This document shows, piece after piece, positions 8,419 through 8,419 of a stretch of 8,419 bases of DNA. Location of the stretch: positions 1-8,419 of the forward strand of contig VFGQ01000098.1 of the NCBI GenBank assembly GCA_009391605.1, read 5' to 3'. The position numbers were made by a program, and so were the translations under genes. Each line of letters opens with the position of its first letter. Position 1 is the first letter of the stretch. Source of the stretch: SAR202 cluster bacterium (GTDB lineage Bacteria; Chloroflexota; Dehalococcoidia; SAR202; GCA-002694895). Under the pieces are notes generated by a model that had not been told where the DNA came from, ran no database searches, and saw nothing but the letters and a program-made list of their open reading frames with translations.

Positions 8419-8419
8419 A

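Noticed and set aside
8266..8419. Possible non-coding RNA or regulatory region at the right end
   Set aside because: The minus strand is an uninterrupted frame with a protein-like amphipathic segment followed by a basic tail, which explains the stretch better.

Overview
This window is a gene-dense, strongly AT-rich piece of bacterial chromosome. It carries seven recognisable protein genes and the tail of an eighth. Annotated genes and reading frames cover about 97% of it: the gaps are 2, 0, 19, 80, 37, 12 and 77 bases. I see no tRNA, rRNA, CRISPR array, insertion sequence, phage gene or integration site, and no gene-free stretch of 300 bases or more. The packing and low GC suggest a streamlined, probably free-living genome. 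The MetRS type (two zinc knuckles, KLSSS signature loop) and the NCTT-type Asd recall Chloroflexota/Actinobacteria relatives. A marine SAR202/Dehalococcoidia-like lineage is my best guess, but it is an inference from remembered family patterns and was not tested.

Layout from left to right: (1) A plus-strand YtcJ-like amidohydrolase, cut off at its 5' end by the window edge, runs to 1402. (2) Converging on it is a minus-strand operon, rsmI -> metG -> polyprenyl diphosphate synthase (4879 down to 1405). The last two genes abut exactly (TAA then ATG). (3) An 80-base divergent region (4880-4959) separates that operon from the plus-strand pair asd-dapA (4960-6886), two early steps of the diaminopimelate/lysine pathway. 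(4) dapA converges on minus-strand purA (8185 down to 6899). One long hairpin at 6868-6901 contains both stop codons and resembles a purA terminator. (5) Upstream of purA on the same strand is the last 51 codons of another protein with a very basic tail. It enters from beyond the right edge and stops at 8263.

The genes serve translation (MetG, RsmI), isoprenoid/quinone precursor synthesis (polyprenyl synthase), lysine/DAP synthesis (Asd, DapA) and AMP synthesis (PurA); the amidohydrolase has no assignable substrate. Only asd and purA have a clear Shine-Dalgarno sequence. rsmI, metG, the prenyl synthase and dapA do not, although in-frame stops fix several of those starts. I did not find a convincing new system. 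The points most worth checking are the compact amidohydrolase variant, the basic-tailed partial protein and the stop-codon-embedded hairpin.
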